In this document: one piece after another, positions 43,697-52,137 of the stretch
How the letters are laid out: each line of letters opens with the position of its first letter
How positions within the stretch are numbered: position 1 is the first letter of the stretch
DNA from: UBA1672 sp964587815
Lineage (GTDB): Bacteria > Pseudomonadota > Alphaproteobacteria > Micavibrionales > Micavibrionaceae
Reading direction: 5' to 3'
Assembly: GCA_964587815.1 (NCBI GenBank)
Contig: CAZPMH010000009.1
Location: 24,434 to 88,433, forward strand
Length of the DNA stretch: 64,000 bases
Made by a program: the position numbers and the translations under genes
The notes under the pieces: generated by a model
What the model was told of the DNA's origin: nothing
The model's database searches: none
What the model saw: only the letters and a program-made list of their open reading frames with translations

Positions 43697-45064
43697 TTAT
43701 ATTGTGATAATCACGCGTAAGCCCGGCGCATTGTCTTCCAGCGTTATTGTCGCGTCGTGCAGCTCTAAAATCGCTTTCGCTAAGCTTAAGCCCAGCCCTG
43801 TGCCTTTTGCGCTTCTGCTTTTGTCTGCGCGGTAGAAACGGTCAAAGACTTTCTCTTTTTCCTCTTTGCTGATCCCGATGCCTGTATCGCTTATTATCAC
43901 AACATGATTGTTCTTTTTCTTTTCGAGTGACACAGCAATGTGCCCGCCGTCATTTGAGTATTTAACGGCGTTATCTAAGATATTTGCGAAGAGTTGGAAT
44001 AGAAGGTTGCAGTCCCCGTTGATTGTCAGATCAGGGGCTATGTTCTCTTCGAATGTAATGTTTTTGTTTTCAGCGAGCGGCTCATACAGTTCAGCGACAT
44101 CTTTCAGAACACTGCTCAAGTTCGTGGGGGAGAGCGATTGGTGTCTTTTTGCCTTTTCTATGTTTGTAATGCGGAGGAGGGAGTTAAATGTTGCGAGCAA
44201 GTGGTCTGCCTCTGCGATCATCAGGTCGATATCATCATGTGTGACCGTTTCTTTTTTACGTGCGCTTTGTAGTTCATTTTTCAGTCTGGTAAGCGGCGTT
44301 CTTAGGTCATGCGCGATATTGTCGCTTACGCTACGAACGTCTGTCATTAGGGTTTCAACCTTTTCTAGCAGGCCGTTCAAAATTTGACCCAAATTACTGA
44401 GGTCGTCCCAGTTCGTGTCGATTGATATGCGTCTTGATAAATCTCCCGTGTACATAATATTGCGTGCAGTTGCGGCAATGATGTTGATGCGGCTTACCAC
44501 GAAGTTACTGATGACAAAACTGACGCAGATGACCATCAGCATGAAGAGCATAATAATTGTACTGATGGTTTTAAGGAGCTGGTGGTTCGCGCGTATATCT
44601 GTTATGTCCCTCGCGACGAGAAGGCTTGCACCGTCGGTGAAGGTGTGAATCTTGGCTGCGTAAAATCTTTTTTTGTCTGATGCTGTTCTGGAGAACCCTA
44701 TGACGCCCTCGATAATTTTGGTTGCGTCGTCGGGCATTTTTTTCAAATTACCGATGCCGCGTTCTGCAAAGAGTTCTTGATAGAGATAGACCGTCGTCGT
44801 TTTTTTGCGGCTTTTAATATATTTCTTGAGGCCTTGTTCTCCACGGCTTTCCATAATTTCGAGCATGTGGTAAAGCTCAGTATCGATTGTTGCCTCTGTT
44901 TCACGCAGGAAGTTTTTCTGGCCGTAATCATAGAGGAAGAAGGCGAGCAGGAGTGCACTTGCGCCCAAAAGTATGGTAAAAAGCACCGCCATTTTGAAGC
45001 TGGAGCTTTTGTAATAGGCGCGAACGTATTCTTTAGATATCTTCTTCGATGATGTATCCTGCAC
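43697..45064 (-). CDS. Sensor histidine kinase
   Basis: A 455-residue membrane kinase. Two helices (about 27-46 and 167-190) bracket a periplasmic sensor of about 120 residues, then a HAMP linker. The phosphoacceptor is His252 in NIAHDLRTPLTR, with ATP-binding motifs NILDNAVKYS, DTGIGI and GTGLGLSLA. It overlaps the response-regulator gene by 32 bases. The lipid operon begins 96 bases downstream on the same strand, so readthrough or direct control is possible. Stimulus unknown. Confidence 0.93.
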   Translation of the reverse strand: MQDTSSKKISKEYVRAYYKSSSFKMAVLFTILLGASALLLAFFLYDYGQKNFLRETEATIDTELYHMLEIMESRGEQGLKKYIKSRKKTTTVYLYQELFAERGIGNLKKMPDDATKIIEGVIGFSRTASDKKRFYAAKIHTFTDGASLLVARDITDIRANHQLLKTISTIIMLFMLMVICVSFVISNFVVSRINIIAATARNIMYTGDLSRRISIDTNWDDLSNLGQILNGLLEKVETLMTDVRSVSDNIAHDLRTPLTRLKNELQSARKKETVTHDDIDLMIAEADHLLATFNSLLRITNIEKAKRHQSLSPTNLSSVLKDVAELYEPLAENKNITFEENIAPDLTINGDCNLLFQLFANILDNAVKYSNDGGHIAVSLEKKKNNHVVIISDTGIGISKEEKEKVFDRFYRADKSRSAKGTGLGLSLAKAILELHDATITLEDNAPGLRVIITI

Positions 45065-45713
45065 CGCGAACCGTCCTAATCAAATTGCCTTCTCTGTCTT
45101 CTATTTTTTTACGCAGACGGCTGATGTGGACATCGATCACGTTTGTTTGCGGATCAAAGTGATAGTCCCAGACGGCTTCAAGCAACATGGTGCGGGTCAC
45201 GATTTGGTTTTTATGCTGCAGCAAATATTCCAGGAGACGAAATTCGCGCGTTTGTAATTCTACGACTTTACCGTTGCGCTTGACTTTGCGTGTAAGTAAA
45301 TCCATTTCTAAATCATGAGCGCGCAGAACCGTTTCGGCTTGGTTGCCGTTTTGGCTGAAACGTTTTCCAAGGACTTCGACGCGTGCCAACAGTTCAGAGA
45401 AGGCAAACGGTTTTGTCAGGTAATCATCCCCACCGGAGCGGAGGCCTTTTACCTTATCATCAACATCCCCCATCGCGCTTAATATCAGGACAGGAACCAG
45501 ATTGCCCGAGCCTCTTAGTGTTTTTACAAGTGTCAGGCCATCAAGTTGCGGAAGCATGCGGTCAACGATAACAACATCGTATGTTTCTGTTGTTGCCATG
45601 AAGAGGCCGTCTTTGCCGTTGTCGCAGGTATCAATGGTGTGCCCTGACTCGTTTATGGCCTTCGTGACATATTCACGCACCTGTTTATCATCTTCGATCA
45701 GGAGGATTTTCAT
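45033..45713 (-). CDS. OmpR/PhoB-family response regulator
   Basis: A 226-residue regulator. The receiver domain has acidic pocket IEDDKQ and phospho-acceptor Asp51 in VIVDRMLPQLDG, with Lys in YLTKPFAFSEL. The C-terminal winged helix includes LQTREFRLLEYLLQHKNQIV, VIDVHISRLRKKIE and IRTVRGAGYII. Cognate kinase is the overlapping gene. Confidence 0.95.
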   Translation of the reverse strand: MKILLIEDDKQVREYVTKAINESGHTIDTCDNGKDGLFMATTETYDVVIVDRMLPQLDGLTLVKTLRGSGNLVPVLILSAMGDVDDKVKGLRSGGDDYLTKPFAFSELLARVEVLGKRFSQNGNQAETVLRAHDLEMDLLTRKVKRNGKVVELQTREFRLLEYLLQHKNQIVTRTMLLEAVWDYHFDPQTNVIDVHISRLRKKIEDREGNLIRTVRGAGYIIEEDI

Positions 45714-45830
45714 GATTGGTCGTCATCTTTCATATTTGGTTTGGTAGGAGCATAAAAGTTTTTCGATCTATAGACAAATACTTAATTTTTAGGGACGGTC
45801 GAACATTACTTTTTTGTAGTCTTAAAATTC

Positions 45831-45858
45831 TTGACTTTATTCGCTTACATGGTAAATT
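45831..45858 (+). promoter_or_regulatory. Putative promoter of the hsp20 gene
   Basis: TTGACT (45831-45836) and TAAATT (45853-45858) with a 16-base spacer. The -35 part CTTGACTT also partly resembles a sigma-32 box, but no CCCCAT-like -10 follows, so this looks like a housekeeping-type promoter with heat control left to the RNA downstream. Confidence 0.45.
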
Positions 45859-45866
45859 ACTATATA

Positions 45867-45927
45867 AGAAGTGCCTAATGTTGGGCTTCTAACTACATAT
45901 AACCTTGCTTAACTTAAGGAGGATAGC
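45867..45927 (+). promoter_or_regulatory. ROSE-like RNA thermometer in the hsp20 leader
   Basis: Two stacked hairpins can form. The first pairs AGAAG..GCC (45867-45875) with GGCTTCT (45884-45890). The second pairs CCTTGCT (45903-45909) with the ribosome site AGGAGG (45917-45922): U-A, C-G, a bulged G, U-G, U-A, C-G, C-G, with a seven-base loop. The UUGCU box facing AGGA with a bulged G is the defining feature of ROSE elements, which melt on heating to free translation of small heat-shock genes. The ATG follows at 45928. Confidence 0.75.
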
Positions 45928-46428
45928 ATGACCAATTTACAACCTTTTACACCCTTATTGCGTCAAACCGTAGGTTTCGACCGTTTTAATGATCTGTTCG
46001 AGAGCATTTTGAACGGCGCGGAAGAGCGATTTGATGCTTACCCTCCATATAATATTGAAAAAACGAGTGAAGACGATTATCAAATCGTACTTGCCGTTGC
46101 CGGTTTTTCGGAGAGTGACCTCAATATTGTAGTGGAAGATGACCACCTGCATGTTTCAGCGAAGACCGTGCAAAATGAAGGTGAGGCGCCGACATATTTG
46201 CATAGAGGTATAGCATCACGCGGATTTGAGCGTCGTTTCAGGCTTGCCGACCATATTAAGGTCGACGATGCACGCCTTGAAAATGGCTTGTTGACGATCT
46301 CATTGACGCGCGAAGTGCCTGAGGAGAAAAAACCGCGAATGATTGCGATTAACGGTGATCAGTCGATGTCCTCTCAGGGGACAACAAAGTCAAAACTATT
46401 GACCAAAAACAATAAAAAAGAGAAATAA
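45928..46428 (+). CDS. Small heat-shock protein, Hsp20/IbpA family
   Basis: A 166-residue holdase chaperone that binds unfolding proteins and hands them to DnaK/ClpB. The alpha-crystallin domain runs about residues 37-125, with YNIEKTSEDDYQIVLAVAGF, LNIVVEDDHLHVSAK, YLHRGIASRGFERRFRLADH and the closing ENGLLTISLTRE. The I-x-I C-terminal anchor appears as IAI in PRMIAINGD. A longer polar Lys-rich tail follows. Translation is probably controlled by the ROSE-like leader. Confidence 0.94.
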   Translation: MTNLQPFTPLLRQTVGFDRFNDLFESILNGAEERFDAYPPYNIEKTSEDDYQIVLAVAGFSESDLNIVVEDDHLHVSAKTVQNEGEAPTYLHRGIASRGFERRFRLADHIKVDDARLENGLLTISLTREVPEEKKPRMIAINGDQSMSSQGTTKSKLLTKNNKKEK

Positions 46429-46444
46429 CATTGCAAAGTAAAGT

Positions 46445-46476
46445 TTAGGCTTTATCTTAATATAAGGATAGCCTAA
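46445..46476. repeat. Inverted repeat downstream of hsp20
   Basis: TTAGGCT (46445-46451) pairs with AGCCTAA (46470-46476), and inner bases ATCTT/AAGGAT can extend the stem. It lies just after the hsp20 stop and could protect the mRNA 3' end or act with the terminator that follows. Confidence 0.5.
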
Positions 46477-46490
46477 TATTGTGATGTTAA

Positions 46491-46557
46491 GGCCTTCTTC
46501 CTTGTAGCAACCCTCTCTCCCCCACTAAAGCTTGCAAGGAAGGGGCCGCTTTTTTTT
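46491..46557 (+). terminator. Rho-independent terminator after hsp20
   Basis: A long imperfect stem: GGCCTTCTTCCTTG..GCAA (46491-46510) with TTGCAAGGAAGGGGCC (46532-46547), then a run of eight T (46550-46557). Confidence 0.8.
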
Positions 46558-46622
46558 CTGTCTTTTGCTTCCATGTTTGATCGTCTATACTTTGACTTTA
46601 AAACTTGGATCGGAGATTTTCT

Positions 46623-47462
46623 ATGTCTGCAGTTAAAAAAGCCGCGAAGACCAGCTTGGTTTTATTCAGCGTTCTGGTTGTCGTTTTCGTTGCGCTAGGC
46701 GTTTATCTTTATATGAATGTCAGCGGTATATCGAAAGAGTTGAGTGAGCAAGTCGCGAGCGATGCTCTGGGGGTTCCGGTTACGATTGGTGAGATGGATG
46801 TTTCCGTGTCAGACAAGTTGATTGTTGTGCGGAATTTGCAGATTGCAAACCCCGAAGGTTATGTTAAAGATCATGCGATAGAGGTTGGTAAGATCACAGT
46901 TACGGCCAATAGTTTTTCAAAAACTTTATTGCACCTGAAAGATGTGCGTGTTGAAGGTACGAATGTATTTTTGGAAGTGCGTCCGAAAGGCACGAATTTG
47001 GGTGATATTAAGAAGAATATTGATGCAAAGCAGGCGAAGAAGAACAGTGGTTCAAGTGGTTCGGGTTCTGCGGATGGAGAGAAGAGCAGCCATACAAAGC
47101 ATCTTAATGTCATGATTGATGATTTCATTTTGTTCGATGCTACGATCCATCCTTCTGTGACGTTGATTAAGAAGGATATGGGTCAGGTGGTTATGCCTGA
47201 TTTGGCGCTGAAGAATATCGGGCATGAAACCAATGGTGTAAAGCCGAAAGAGGCTATTCGCACGATTGTAGAAGCGTTGTTGGTTGAGATGAATAAATCG
47301 GCCAATCGCGCGCGGTTTTTAGAAGGGCTTTCCCTTGAATCAGTGAATGAGATGGGCGTGAATACGATGGAAGTTTTTCAAAAGAACCTGAAGAAGAGTT
47401 ACGAAGACGAAGTGGATAGCTTTAAAAAGGGCTTTGAGAGCCTGAAAAAGGCGTTTGAATAG
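46623..47462 (+). CDS. AsmA-like envelope protein, 279 aa
   Basis: One N-terminal membrane helix (residues 11-33), then a periplasmic domain with VPVTIGEMDVSVSDKLIVVR and LQIANPEGYVKDHAIEVGKI, and LKDVRVEGTNVFLEVRPKGT, which matches the start of AsmA-type proteins. The Ser/Gly linker (residues 140-152) and the helical C-terminus differ from full-length AsmA. Family members help move phospholipid to the outer membrane or assist its assembly; a short version may be a cofactor. GGAG at 46612-46615 supports the ATG at 46623. Confidence 0.7.
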   Translation: MSAVKKAAKTSLVLFSVLVVVFVALGVYLYMNVSGISKELSEQVASDALGVPVTIGEMDVSVSDKLIVVRNLQIANPEGYVKDHAIEVGKITVTANSFSKTLLHLKDVRVEGTNVFLEVRPKGTNLGDIKKNIDAKQAKKNSGSSGSGSADGEKSSHTKHLNVMIDDFILFDATIHPSVTLIKKDMGQVVMPDLALKNIGHETNGVKPKEAIRTIVEALLVEMNKSANRARFLEGLSLESVNEMGVNTMEVFQKNLKKSYEDEVDSFKKGFESLKKAFE

Positions 47463-47470
47463 GGTCTTGC

Positions 47471-48601
47471 TTATTCGATGATCGTTGTTTCGGTTTGATC
47501 GCATATCGTTCTGAGCGCGTTCCATTCGTCTTTCGTTAGGGCACGTTCATATTGGCGGTTTTTCTCTTCATCTGATTGCGGTTTGATTGCATCAAATCTT
47601 TTCGCTGTATTGGGGTGGGTTGAGAAATATTCCAGATATTCGCTGCCCTTAAAATCCAGCCCGATTGATTCTTCTAATTCTTTGAGACGACCGAGAAAAT
47701 CCTGTAAGCCTAGGGGATTGATCCCTGCGCGAATGAGAGCCTCCTTTGCGTGCATGTCCGCTTCGCTTTCATATTTTCGGCTGTAGCGCATTTGGTTGAA
47801 AAACCCTGCCAAATCCTCAACGCCTCCCGTCCCGCCGAGTGCGAGGGAGAGGACGGCTCTGAAGCCTAAGTCTCTTACAACGCCTTTGATGGCGTGGTGT
47901 AGATCAACATGCGACATTTCATGCGCGAGAACGCCTGCGACTTCTTCGGGGCTTTTGGCTTTGCGGATGATGTCTTTATAGATGATGACGTACCCGCCCG
48001 GCGCGGCGAAGGCGTTGTATGTGAAGTCGTTATTGATGACCTTTACTTTATATTCAATGTCGCGGGTCAGTTGTTTTTCTATTCTTTCTGTTAAGTCGGT
48101 TAAGACCTTTAACCCATCGGGCGAGGTGCAGGTTTTGTCGTTTCCGACCATGGCTTCAATGGCTGTTTTGCCAAGGGTTTGTTGCCATGTGTTGGGTATC
48201 AGATAGGCGAAAGAGGCAATGATGTTCGGTAAAACGGCGAACAGAAAGACAACGGATGCAACTGCGATCACGCCATAGCCGAAAAAAGATGCGAAATGAA
48301 TGGGTAATTGGCGCCCGCCTCGTGCTGATTTCGGCAGGCGAGAGACGATGTAGTTCCAGCCCTTTTCGCTGTTGATATGCAGGCGTGCGTCCGGATTTTT
48401 GGTATGGCTGAGCATGCCTGCTTGAGGGGGCATGGGTTTTTCGTGGACGTAGATTGAGTTGAGTGACCAGGCCAGAATTTGATCGCCTGTTTCAATCGAT
48501 GTCACGTAAAGAATGGAGCCTGACAACTCCACCCTGACTTTATGCACTTTGCTGCTTTGACCGTCAAAGTATTTGGTTTCGCTTGTGATTGTTACGGCCA
48601 T
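47471..48601 (-). CDS. M48-family metalloprotease
   Basis: A 376-residue membrane protease. Zinc motif GVLAHEMSHVDLHH with a downstream Glu in YESEADMHAKEAL, as in HtpX/BepA-type peptidases. A helix near residues 108-135 anchors it, with the catalytic domain probably periplasmic. The N-terminal 100 residues (ELSGSILYVTSIETGDQILA) form a separate beta-rich domain often found in this subgroup. It follows the DUF898 gene by 20 bases and should be co-transcribed. Confidence 0.9.
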   Translation of the reverse strand: MAVTITSETKYFDGQSSKVHKVRVELSGSILYVTSIETGDQILAWSLNSIYVHEKPMPPQAGMLSHTKNPDARLHINSEKGWNYIVSRLPKSARGGRQLPIHFASFFGYGVIAVASVVFLFAVLPNIIASFAYLIPNTWQQTLGKTAIEAMVGNDKTCTSPDGLKVLTDLTERIEKQLTRDIEYKVKVINNDFTYNAFAAPGGYVIIYKDIIRKAKSPEEVAGVLAHEMSHVDLHHAIKGVVRDLGFRAVLSLALGGTGGVEDLAGFFNQMRYSRKYESEADMHAKEALIRAGINPLGLQDFLGRLKELEESIGLDFKGSEYLEYFSTHPNTAKRFDAIKPQSDEEKNRQYERALTKDEWNALRTICDQTETTIIE

Positions 48602-48621
48602 GATGCGTGCCTAATATGCCC

Positions 48622-49719
48622 TTACATGATGCCGATATCCAGATCGAGCGCGGCGTCCAGACCTTCACCTGTGGCTGAGCGTTCCTGCTTGGCCTGATCG
48701 GCGTGGAAGGCTTCCAGATCACCCATGATAATCAGGTGACGCACGAAAAACTTGCTGTTGCGTTGTATGATTATCGGATAGCCGAGGCCGAGCGTAAAGA
48801 TCAGAATAATGGTGTTGAGTAATCGGTGTTTGACCACATCCCACGCGCCGACGGTGCTCATGAATTTGAGATTGCCGATTTGCAGGCCGCGTAGCTTTTC
48901 ACGCATCAGGGCGGCGTGGTAGATGGCGCGGGTCAGGCGCAGAATGATGGGAAAAACAATGATTGCAAATATGAAACCCACTACAAATCCTCCCGCCATG
49001 AGTGAACCTTCAAAGTCGGGTAATTCTTGACCAAAGGACGTGCCGCTAACAATCACACCGCCAATTAAAGCACTGAATACTGACATAATCGCCAGGGCAA
49101 GAAGAATGGATTTGATATGCGCGCCGAACAGGATTTTGCTGTTTCCGTTATATTCGGCTTTCACCGTGCCGAAATAGGCATTGTTCATGATGTAGCTGTG
49201 TATTTTGATGTCAGTTGACGGAATCAGGAAGCCAAGGCTGATTGCGTTTAATATTGTTCTGATAAAAACCAGATTTGCGAATTTTATCGTTGAGCCTTCG
49301 ATAAAGCCTGAGATACCACGCCAGCGTGTACGGTTGTAGCGGTATCGTAACGCGCCGTAGATGGCAATGCCGACAAAATACAAAATCGGGATATATCCGA
49401 GCACGAAAATGGGATGCACATTAATTAATGCGATGGGGATGATTAAAACGACTATGAAAGGCAGGGCTTTTAAAAACCCTTTGAATAACTCTCCGCCTGT
49501 TCCGGTGTATTCGAAACGGTCACCGCCGAGTTCGTGGCGGCTGACAAGGTATTTGCGCATGCGCGTGCGTCCCCAAAAGGAATAGATGCCGAGTGTGACG
49601 ATCCGCAGGAGGATGTCGAGAATTGTTAGTTTATAAAGCTGACCGACTTTGCCGTCATAGTTTATTTTGTGCTGTTCATTGGTTTTTGCGCGTGCGGTGG
49701 GGCGGGGTGGTAGTGACAT
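48622..49719 (-). CDS. DUF898/YjgN-family membrane protein
   Basis: A 365-residue inner-membrane protein with about eight helices. YNRTRWRGISGFIEGS and FWGRTRMRKYLVSRHELGGD are the YjgN-type stretches, together with YDGKVGQLYKLTILDILL at the N-terminus. Function unknown. The family commonly pairs with M48 proteases, as here. The gene starts at ATG 49719. Confidence 0.88.
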   Translation of the reverse strand: MSLPPRPTARAKTNEQHKINYDGKVGQLYKLTILDILLRIVTLGIYSFWGRTRMRKYLVSRHELGGDRFEYTGTGGELFKGFLKALPFIVVLIIPIALINVHPIFVLGYIPILYFVGIAIYGALRYRYNRTRWRGISGFIEGSTIKFANLVFIRTILNAISLGFLIPSTDIKIHSYIMNNAYFGTVKAEYNGNSKILFGAHIKSILLALAIMSVFSALIGGVIVSGTSFGQELPDFEGSLMAGGFVVGFIFAIIVFPIILRLTRAIYHAALMREKLRGLQIGNLKFMSTVGAWDVVKHRLLNTIILIFTLGLGYPIIIQRNSKFFVRHLIIMGDLEAFHADQAKQERSATGEGLDAALDLDIGIM

Positions 49720-50005
49720 AATGCTCTCTGGATTTTTGAAGGTTACTCAAATCGTGTGAAATAAAACTGCTTATTTCTTGTCATATCATACGTCTATACA
49801 GATGTATGTGCCAATAGATGCTACGGTTTTACTCACAATAATCCCCTGTAAAAAATTATATTTTAAGTCTTTTGCGGAAGCGATTTATTTACCATATTTC
49901 AATGGCTTGCGTATTTTTGTTGTATTTACATAAAATTGTATGTATTATTTTTCATAATTATATTCTGTGTGTAATTAGTGTGTAAATTTATTAGGGGAAA
50001 AATTC

Positions 50006-52045
50006 ATGGGCTTTACGTCTCTTATTGGTGTCGAAACCAACATCTCAGCTGTTTTTATTAATCCATATGACGGGACTTCGCTTTCGGTCGACGGTGTTTA
50101 TTATCTTAATGTTGATCCTGTTGTGGGCAGTGACCCGTTTTTCAATCTTCTTGGTGGTAATCCGTTTGACCAGTTTTGGCGTATTGAAGATGATGAGGGG
50201 AATTTACTGATTGATAATTTCCAGCTTTATATTCCCTCTACAGGTAATGATATTTTGCTTTTGGCCAGTACGACGCATGTTTTGGGGGATTTGCAAATAT
50301 TGCTTTCACCCGGGAATGATATTGTTTGGTCGAATGCGGGGGATGATTTAATCGAAGGGAACGAGGGTGACGACATACTGCATGGCGGGCCGGGGAATGA
50401 CTTTATCAATGGTGGTATCGGTGCGGATGTGATTATCGGCGGTAGCGGTAATGACACGGCAGATTATTCTGACTCGTCCGCAGGGGTTCATATTGACCTG
50501 TTGAATGGCACAAGCTCGGGCGGGCATGCTGATGGTGATCAGCTTAGCGAAATTGAGAATGTTACAGGGAGCGATTTGAGCAGCGAGCGTGATTGGCTTT
50601 ACGGTGATGATAGTGCGAATATTCTCATGGGGCTTTCAGGTGCGGATATTTTAGAAGGTGGCGGCGGTGCCGATGTCATCGACGGCGGTGATGGTTGGGA
50701 TTACGCGCGCTATGAGCGTTCGGATGAGGGGGTTAACATCAACCTGCTTACGAATGTTAATACGGGCGGTGATGCGGAAGGTGATATGATCTTTAATGTT
50801 GAGGCGGTTGTCGGCTCGGCGCATGATGATGTCATTATCGGTGCATCCGATAAGGATTATATTCGCGGCGGGCATGGTGATGACTATCTTGATGGTGGTG
50901 CGGGCGGTGATCAGCTGTTCGGGGAATATGGGAATGACACATATTTTTACGGGTCAGGCCGTGACACATTCCACGAGATTAATAATGGCGGTGTCGATCG
51001 TGTTGTTTTCGATGCGGCTTATAGTCTCGAGGATCTTACGATTGTTGATAATGTGTTTGTTTTTGAAGCAGGCGTTAACGAAGTTATTTTTAACAATATC
51101 AGCCTGTTTGAAACATTTTCGTTTAGCGGAGAAGCCGACATGACATTGGCTGATCTGCTGTTTTTACAAAACGGTGCGGACGTTGTTGGTAATGGCGCTA
51201 ATAATGTCTTTACCGGGACGTCTGATGCAGAGAGCTATGACGGGCAGGGCGGGTTCGACACGATTAATTATAATCAGTCGCTGACCGCTGTGCGCGTAGA
51301 CTTGGCCGCAGGTGTCGGGTCGCAAGGTGATGCCGATGGTGATAGCTATATCTCGATTGAGAACGTCATTGGTAACGATGTTGCGGGTCAGCGTGATTTT
51401 ATCTGGGGTAATGATGCCGATAACCTTATTCAGGGCCTTAATGGTGATGATATTCTTGAAGGTGGCGGCGGTGCTGATACTATATTAGGCGGTGCCGGCT
51501 GGGATTATGTGCGCTACACACGGTCTGAGGAGGGTGTGAATATTAATTTAGAGACGGGCGTTCACACCGGTGGTGATGCGCAAGGTGATACGTTCTCAAA
51601 CATTGAGGCGGTTGTCGGGTCAAGCTATAATGATACCATCCGCGGTGGTTCGGGTAATGACTTCCTGCGTGGTGGCGATGGTGACGACATTATCGGCGGC
51701 GGTGCAGGGCGTGATTTGTTGCACGGTGATGGCGGCGCGGATATGTTCGTTTTTACTGACTTCAATCTTTATAATCACGATGTTGTGCGCGATTTTGATG
51801 CAAGTGAAGGAGATACGTTGAATATTTCTGACTTGCTGAGCGGGTATGACCCATTGGATGATGCAATTGCTGATTTTGTTCGCTTGGTTGATGCAGGCGG
51901 AAATACGGAGGTGCAAATTAATTCCAACGGTTGCATCTGCGGTTCATTTAAAACGGCCTTTGCGATTGAAGGCGGTATCAGTGACACGGTTTCTGATCTT
52001 GTCGACTCAGGGACCTTGATTACGAATAACCCGATTGTGTTCTAA
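50006..52045 (+). CDS. RTX calcium-binding protein, type I secretion substrate
   Basis: A 679-residue acidic protein with many nonapeptide repeats of the GGxGxDxxx type (NEGDDILHGGPGNDFINGG, GGHGDDYLDGGAGGDQLFG, GGSGNDFLRGGDGDDIIGGG). These fold into calcium-binding beta-rolls outside the cell. The C-terminus (DTLNISDLLSGYDPLDDAIA, then VRLVDAGGNTEVQIN) matches the type I secretion target of the VCA0849 subclass. Two halves are duplicated, see the repeat entries. AGGGGAAAAATTC precedes the ATG. No catalytic domain is visible, so a structural or adhesive role is likely. No type I exporter lies in the window. Confidence 0.88.
   Translation: MGFTSLIGVETNISAVFINPYDGTSLSVDGVYYLNVDPVVGSDPFFNLLGGNPFDQFWRIEDDEGNLLIDNFQLYIPSTGNDILLLASTTHVLGDLQILLSPGNDIVWSNAGDDLIEGNEGDDILHGGPGNDFINGGIGADVIIGGSGNDTADYSDSSAGVHIDLLNGTSSGGHADGDQLSEIENVTGSDLSSERDWLYGDDSANILMGLSGADILEGGGGADVIDGGDGWDYARYERSDEGVNINLLTNVNTGGDAEGDMIFNVEAVVGSAHDDVIIGASDKDYIRGGHGDDYLDGGAGGDQLFGEYGNDTYFYGSGRDTFHEINNGGVDRVVFDAAYSLEDLTIVDNVFVFEAGVNEVIFNNISLFETFSFSGEADMTLADLLFLQNGADVVGNGANNVFTGTSDAESYDGQGGFDTINYNQSLTAVRVDLAAGVGSQGDADGDSYISIENVIGNDVAGQRDFIWGNDADNLIQGLNGDDILEGGGGADTILGGAGWDYVRYTRSEEGVNINLETGVHTGGDAQGDTFSNIEAVVGSSYNDTIRGGSGNDFLRGGDGDDIIGGGAGRDLLHGDGGADMFVFTDFNLYNHDVVRDFDASEGDTLNISDLLSGYDPLDDAIADFVRLVDAGGNTEVQINSNGCICGSFKTAFAIEGGISDTVSDLVDSGTLITNNPIVF
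50453..50949 (+). repeat. RTX internal duplication, copy 1
   Basis: A segment of about 165 codons that recurs 804 bases (268 codons) further on with no net insertion or deletion at the points checked. Both copies contain ILEGGGGAD followed by a GWDY..RY block. Confidence 0.75.
51257..51753 (+). repeat. RTX internal duplication, copy 2
   Basis: Second copy of the 50453-50949 segment, offset by 804 bases. Protein similarity is strong (EGVNINL, TGGDA-GD, NIEAVVGS), while the DNA has diverged, so the duplication is old. Confidence 0.75.
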
Positions 52046-52084
52046 TTTGGGGTATAAGACCAAAACTATTTGAAAGCGGAGAAG

Positions 52085-52112
52085 CAGGGGCATAAATTGC
52101 TCCTGTTTTTTT
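52085..52112 (+). terminator. Terminator after the RTX gene
   Basis: CAGGGGCA (52085-52092) and TGCTCCTG (52098-52105) form a stem with one G-T pair and a five-base loop, followed by seven T. Confidence 0.8.
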
Positions 52113-52137
52113 GTGTGATTATAGGTTATGAAACGGG

